This document shows, piece after piece, positions 12,156-14,375 of a DNA stretch of 14,375 bases. Source of the DNA: DATAUK01 sp036268295 (lineage in GTDB: Bacteria > Actinomycetota > Actinomycetes > JAFAQI01). The stretch is from contig DATAUK010000041.1 in the NCBI GenBank assembly GCA_036268295.1, positions 1 through 14,375 on the forward strand, given 5' to 3'. The position numbers and the translations under genes are program-made. The notes below the pieces were generated by a model. The model was not told where the DNA came from and did not search any database. It saw only the letters and a list, made by a program, of their open reading frames with translations. The first letter of the stretch is position 1, and every line of letters begins with the position of its first letter.

Positions 12156-13067
12156 TCAGAAATAGCCCTCGCGCTTGCGGTCTTCCATCGCGGCTTCGCT
12201 CAACCGGTCATCCGCGCGGGTCGCGCCGCGCTCGGTGATCCGGGTCGCTGCGACCTCGGTGATGACGTCGGCGTACGTTGCGGCGGTCGATTCGACTGCG
12301 CCGGTGATCGGTACGTCACCGACGGTGCGATAGCGGACCGAGAGCGTCACCACCTCTTCGTTCTCGCGCGGTGAGGTGAACTCGCTGACCGGCAGCCACA
12401 TGTTGTCGCGCATGAAGACCTCGCGCTGGTGCGCGAAGTAGATGCTCGGCAGCTCGACGTTCTCGGCGGCGAGGTAGCCCCAAATGTCGAGCTCGGTCCA
12501 GTTAGACAGCGGGAAGATCCGGATGTGCTCGCCCTTGTGGTGGCGGCCGTTGTAGAGCGACCACAGCTCGGGCCGCTGGTTCTTCGGGTCCCACTGACCG
12601 AACTCGTCGCGGAAGCTGTAGACCCGCTCCTTGGCGCGAGCCTTCTCCTCGTCGCGGCGAGCCCCACCGAAGACCGCGTCGTACTGTCCCTCGGTGATCG
12701 CGTCGAGCAGCGTCACGGTCTGGAGCGGATTGCGGACGCCGTCCGGCCGCTCCCGCACCCGGCCTGACGCGATCGAGTCCTCGACCTTGGCGACAACCAG
12801 ACGCAGCCCGAGGCGCGTCACCGTGCGGTCACGGAACTCGAGCACCTCGGGAAAGTTGTGCCCGGTGTCGACATGCATCGCTGGGAACGGGATCGGCGCC
12901 GGCCAGAACGCCTTCGCGGCCAGGTGCAGCATGACCACGGAGTCCTTGCCGCCGCTGAACAGCAGAACCGGACGCTCGAACTCCGCGGCGACCTCACGAA
13001 AGATGTGGATCGATTCGGCTTCGAGCGCCTGCAGCGAGCTCAGCTCATAATTCGTCGGCGCCGTCAT
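12156..13067 (-). CDS. cysD: Sulfate adenylyltransferase small subunit
   Basis: 303 residues, the usual length. The catalytic subunit of the heterodimeric ATP sulfurylase, forming APS and pyrophosphate. The PP-loop SGGKDS is at 38-43, followed by HVDTGHNFPEVLEFRD (65-80), the conserved GGARRDEEKARAKERVYSFRD region (134-154), WSLYNGRHHKGEHIRIFPLSNWTELDIW (169-196), and the family's ending MEDRKREGYF. The ATG at 13067 begins MTAPTNYELSSLQALEAE, matching the usual N-terminus. The promoter at 13105-13077 places transcription only a few nt upstream, so the mRNA is nearly leaderless. First gene of the cysDN operon on the minus strand; the last 23 nt of an upstream open frame overlap its first codons. 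Confidence 0.97.
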   Translation of the reverse strand: MTAPTNYELSSLQALEAESIHIFREVAAEFERPVLLFSGGKDSVVMLHLAAKAFWPAPIPFPAMHVDTGHNFPEVLEFRDRTVTRLGLRLVVAKVEDSIASGRVRERPDGVRNPLQTVTLLDAITEGQYDAVFGGARRDEEKARAKERVYSFRDEFGQWDPKNQRPELWSLYNGRHHKGEHIRIFPLSNWTELDIWGYLAAENVELPSIYFAHQREVFMRDNMWLPVSEFTSPRENEEVVTLSVRYRTVGDVPITGAVESTAATYADVITEVAATRITERGATRADDRLSEAAMEDRKREGYF

Positions 13068-13076
13068 AGACCAACG

Positions 13077-13105
13077 ATCTTAGTGTCCCGTCGGCGCTCC
13101 CCCAA
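13077..13105 (-). promoter_or_regulatory. cysDN operon promoter
   Basis: On the minus strand TTGGGG (13105-13100), a 17-nt spacer and TAAGAT (13082-13077) give a good -35/-10 pair. The predicted start near 13070 leaves at most about 3 nt before the cysD ATG at 13067, and no Shine-Dalgarno is present. Confidence 0.6.
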
Positions 13106-13371
13106 CCAGCGCCCGGACTGATACCTGGTGCGATTGTCCGAAGCCACCGACCGCGCCTGGCTATTGCGGCGGCGCGATGAACAACAGCCCGCCACTCATC
13201 CTCGATCGCTTCGGGCCGCAGTGCCCGGAGCGTGACGCGCTCGCCAGCAATCACGACACCAACTCTCGTCGACAGCCACGCGCCGATCATGCCCTGGTTG
13301 TGAAGCCCTTTCGGGATCGGGACACGGCTAAGGATCACAACCCTCCGGCCAGGCAGCAGCGGCCCACCGTC

Positions 13372-13377
13372 TAGGTT
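13372..13377 (+). promoter_or_regulatory. -10 element for a leaderless SDR transcript
   Basis: TAGGTT fits the TAnnnT consensus and ends 7 nt before the ATG at 13385, the same spacing as at cysC. There is no ribosome binding site. This argues for the ATG over the in-frame TTG at 13376, which lies within the -10. Confidence 0.55.
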
Positions 13378-13384
13378 GCTTGCC

Positions 13385-14161
13385 ATGGAGCTCAACGGAA
13401 TTTCCGCAATCGTGACCGGCGGCGCGTCCGGGCTCGGCGCCGCGACGGCCAAGGCGCTCGCGGACGCTGGCGCCGGCGTCGTGGTCGCCGACGTACAGGA
13501 TGAGAAGGGCGAAGCGCTCGCCAATGAGATCGGCGGCGTGTTTGCCCACACCGACGTCACCGACACCGACTCGATCATCGCGGCGGTCGATACCGCCGCC
13601 GGATTGGCTCCGCTGCGCGCACTGGTCTGCTGCGCCGGCATCGGCTGGCCGGAACGCACCATCGGCAAGGACGGGGAGTATGCCTCGGCGCACAACCTCG
13701 ACGCCTATAAGAACGTCATCGCGATCAACCTGATCGGCACCTTCGACTGCGTCCGGATCGCATCGACCGCGATGGGGCGCACCGACGTCGACGAAGCCGG
13801 TCAGCGCGGCGCGATCGTCTTGACCGCGTCGGTCGCCGCCGAGGACGGCCAGATCGGGCAGGCGGCCTACTCGTCGTCGAAGGGCGGCATCGTCGGCATG
13901 ACGCTGCCGGTTGCCCGCGACCTTTCGGTGATCGGCGTCAGGGTCAACACCATCCTGCCTGGACTGATCGACACCCCGATCTACGGCGAGGGCGCCGCAT
14001 CGGAGGAGTTCAAGGCCCGGCTAGGCGGCAGCGTGCTGTTCCCGAAGCGGCTAGGCCATGCCGAGGAATACGCCTCGCTTGCCTTGGAAATGCTGCGAAA
14101 CGACTACTTCAACGCCGAGTCGGTACGGCTCGACGCCGGCATCCGGATGCAGCCCCGCTAA
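13385..14161 (+). CDS. Short-chain dehydrogenase/reductase, 3-hydroxyacyl-CoA dehydrogenase type 2-like
   Basis: 258 residues, a classical SDR. It probably oxidises a hydroxyl group with NAD. Motifs: cofactor loop TGGASGLG (11-18), acidic residue Asp36 after the second strand (NAD preference), Asn115 in the IAINLIGTF stretch, catalytic Ser149 in LTASVAAEDGQ, and Tyr162/Lys166 in YSSSK. The NNAG motif is CCAG (82-85), a variant. LPGLIDTPIYG (191-201) and the ending with RLDAGIRMQPR resemble HSD17B10-type 3-hydroxyacyl-CoA dehydrogenases. The substrate is uncertain. The in-frame TTG at 13376 is rejected because it overlaps the promoter. It stands alone: the gene before it is divergent and the next one is convergent. 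About 108 bp follow before the convergent partial gene, holding only a 10-bp palindrome CCTAGCTAGG (14234-14243). Confidence 0.9.
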   Translation: MELNGISAIVTGGASGLGAATAKALADAGAGVVVADVQDEKGEALANEIGGVFAHTDVTDTDSIIAAVDTAAGLAPLRALVCCAGIGWPERTIGKDGEYASAHNLDAYKNVIAINLIGTFDCVRIASTAMGRTDVDEAGQRGAIVLTASVAAEDGQIGQAAYSSSKGGIVGMTLPVARDLSVIGVRVNTILPGLIDTPIYGEGAASEEFKARLGGSVLFPKRLGHAEEYASLALEMLRNDYFNAESVRLDAGIRMQPR

Positions 14162-14269
14162 GCAGCGACTCGGGTGGTGTCCGGTGTCACGGTCGGCGGA
14201 GCCGGCGTTGCGGCGAGCCACGAAGGGACTCGTCCTAGCTAGGCCGGCGCAGCCGATCGTGGCGCGACA

Positions 14270-14375
14270 CTAGACGCTGACGCGGAGCTCCTCGATGTCG
14301 CCGTCGGAGATGTCCACGGTCGCCACTCCGCCGCTGTGCCCGCTACCGGGTACGACGCGAACCGTCCACGAGCCG
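14270..14375 (-). CDS. C-terminal end of an unidentified gene
   Basis: A minus-strand frame open from the window edge ends in TAG at 14270-14272, giving the last 34 residues, from GSWTVRVVPGSG to DIEELRVSV. Codons are strongly G/C-ending, as in real genes of this genome. The alternating hydrophobic pattern and the Asp-rich turn (DISDGDIEEL) suggest a beta-sandwich C-terminus such as a carboxypeptidase-regulatory or Ig-like domain. The gene cannot be identified from so little. It converges with the SDR gene. Confidence 0.55.
   Translation of the reverse strand, partial: GSWTVRVVPGSGHSGGVATVDISDGDIEELRVSV

Larger units (their letters stand above)
13045..13386 (-). pseudogene. Possible decayed acetyltransferase (GNAT) fragment upstream of cysD
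   Basis: The 317-bp gap 13068-13384 between cysD and the SDR gene is almost fully open on the minus strand (113 codons from an ATG at 13386, inside CCATGG shared with the SDR start). One segment, AGERVTLRALRPEAIEDEW, looks like the first strand and helix of a GNAT acetyltransferase, but the acetyl-CoA-binding region is missing and the frame ends inside cysD. By hand count third-position GC is about 74%, lower than in the neighbouring genes. This could be a remnant or merely an open frame in GC-rich sequence. The region also holds the promoters of cysD and the SDR gene. Confidence 0.25.

Noticed and set aside
14234..14243. 10-bp palindrome CCTAGCTAGG as an operator or recombination site
   Set aside because: A single short palindrome between convergent genes with no second copy or neighbouring recombinase is not enough to call.

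Overview
The window is high-GC DNA with GTG starts, start-proximal TAnnnT promoters and gene families that point to an actinomycete (Actinomycetota). I cannot place it more precisely. Coding density is high and I see no tRNA, rRNA, insertion sequence, CRISPR array or prophage gene.

Layout, left to right. (1) 80-1897 (+): a secreted protein with a peptidase S53 (sedolisin) fold whose catalytic Glu, Asp and Ser all appear substituted, followed by a lysine-rich Ig-like tail and a strong hairpin terminator. (2) 1978-3821 (+): rfbB and rfbD, overlapping by 4 nt, for dTDP-L-rhamnose. They converge on 3867-5366 (-), a polyprenyl-phosphate sugar-1-phosphate transferase. Together they suggest a rhamnose-containing surface polysaccharide. 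(3) 5367-5774: a 408-bp non-coding region with two good divergent promoters. The right-facing one leads into a 12-codon ORF with a 12-nt complement to the 16S 3' end, then a run of hairpins, then a 17-bp inverted repeat used as terminator. This is the best candidate here for something undescribed. (4) 5775-7040 (-): a secreted NlpC/P60 peptidoglycan hydrolase with three peptidoglycan-binding repeats. (5) 7222-8881 (-): a nitrobindin-like haem protein and an acyl-CoA dehydrogenase, probably one transcript. (6) 8955-13067: a PAPS module made of cysC (+), cysQ (-), cysN (-) and cysD (-). The CysC carries an unusual ~155-residue N-terminal domain. (7) 13385-14161 (+): a short-chain dehydrogenase transcribed from a leaderless-type promoter. 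(8) 14270-14375 (-): the C-terminus of a gene that continues past the window.

How the genes connect. CysDN makes APS from sulfate and ATP, CysC phosphorylates it to PAPS, and CysQ removes the PAP left after PAPS is used. No PAPS or sulfite reductase is present, so the window does not show whether PAPS feeds cysteine synthesis or sulfation. The rhamnose genes, the sugar-phosphate transferase, the NlpC/P60 hydrolase and the secreted inactive peptidase all concern the cell envelope. The dehydrogenase, SDR and nitrobindin genes look like ordinary metabolism with no visible link to the sulfur genes.
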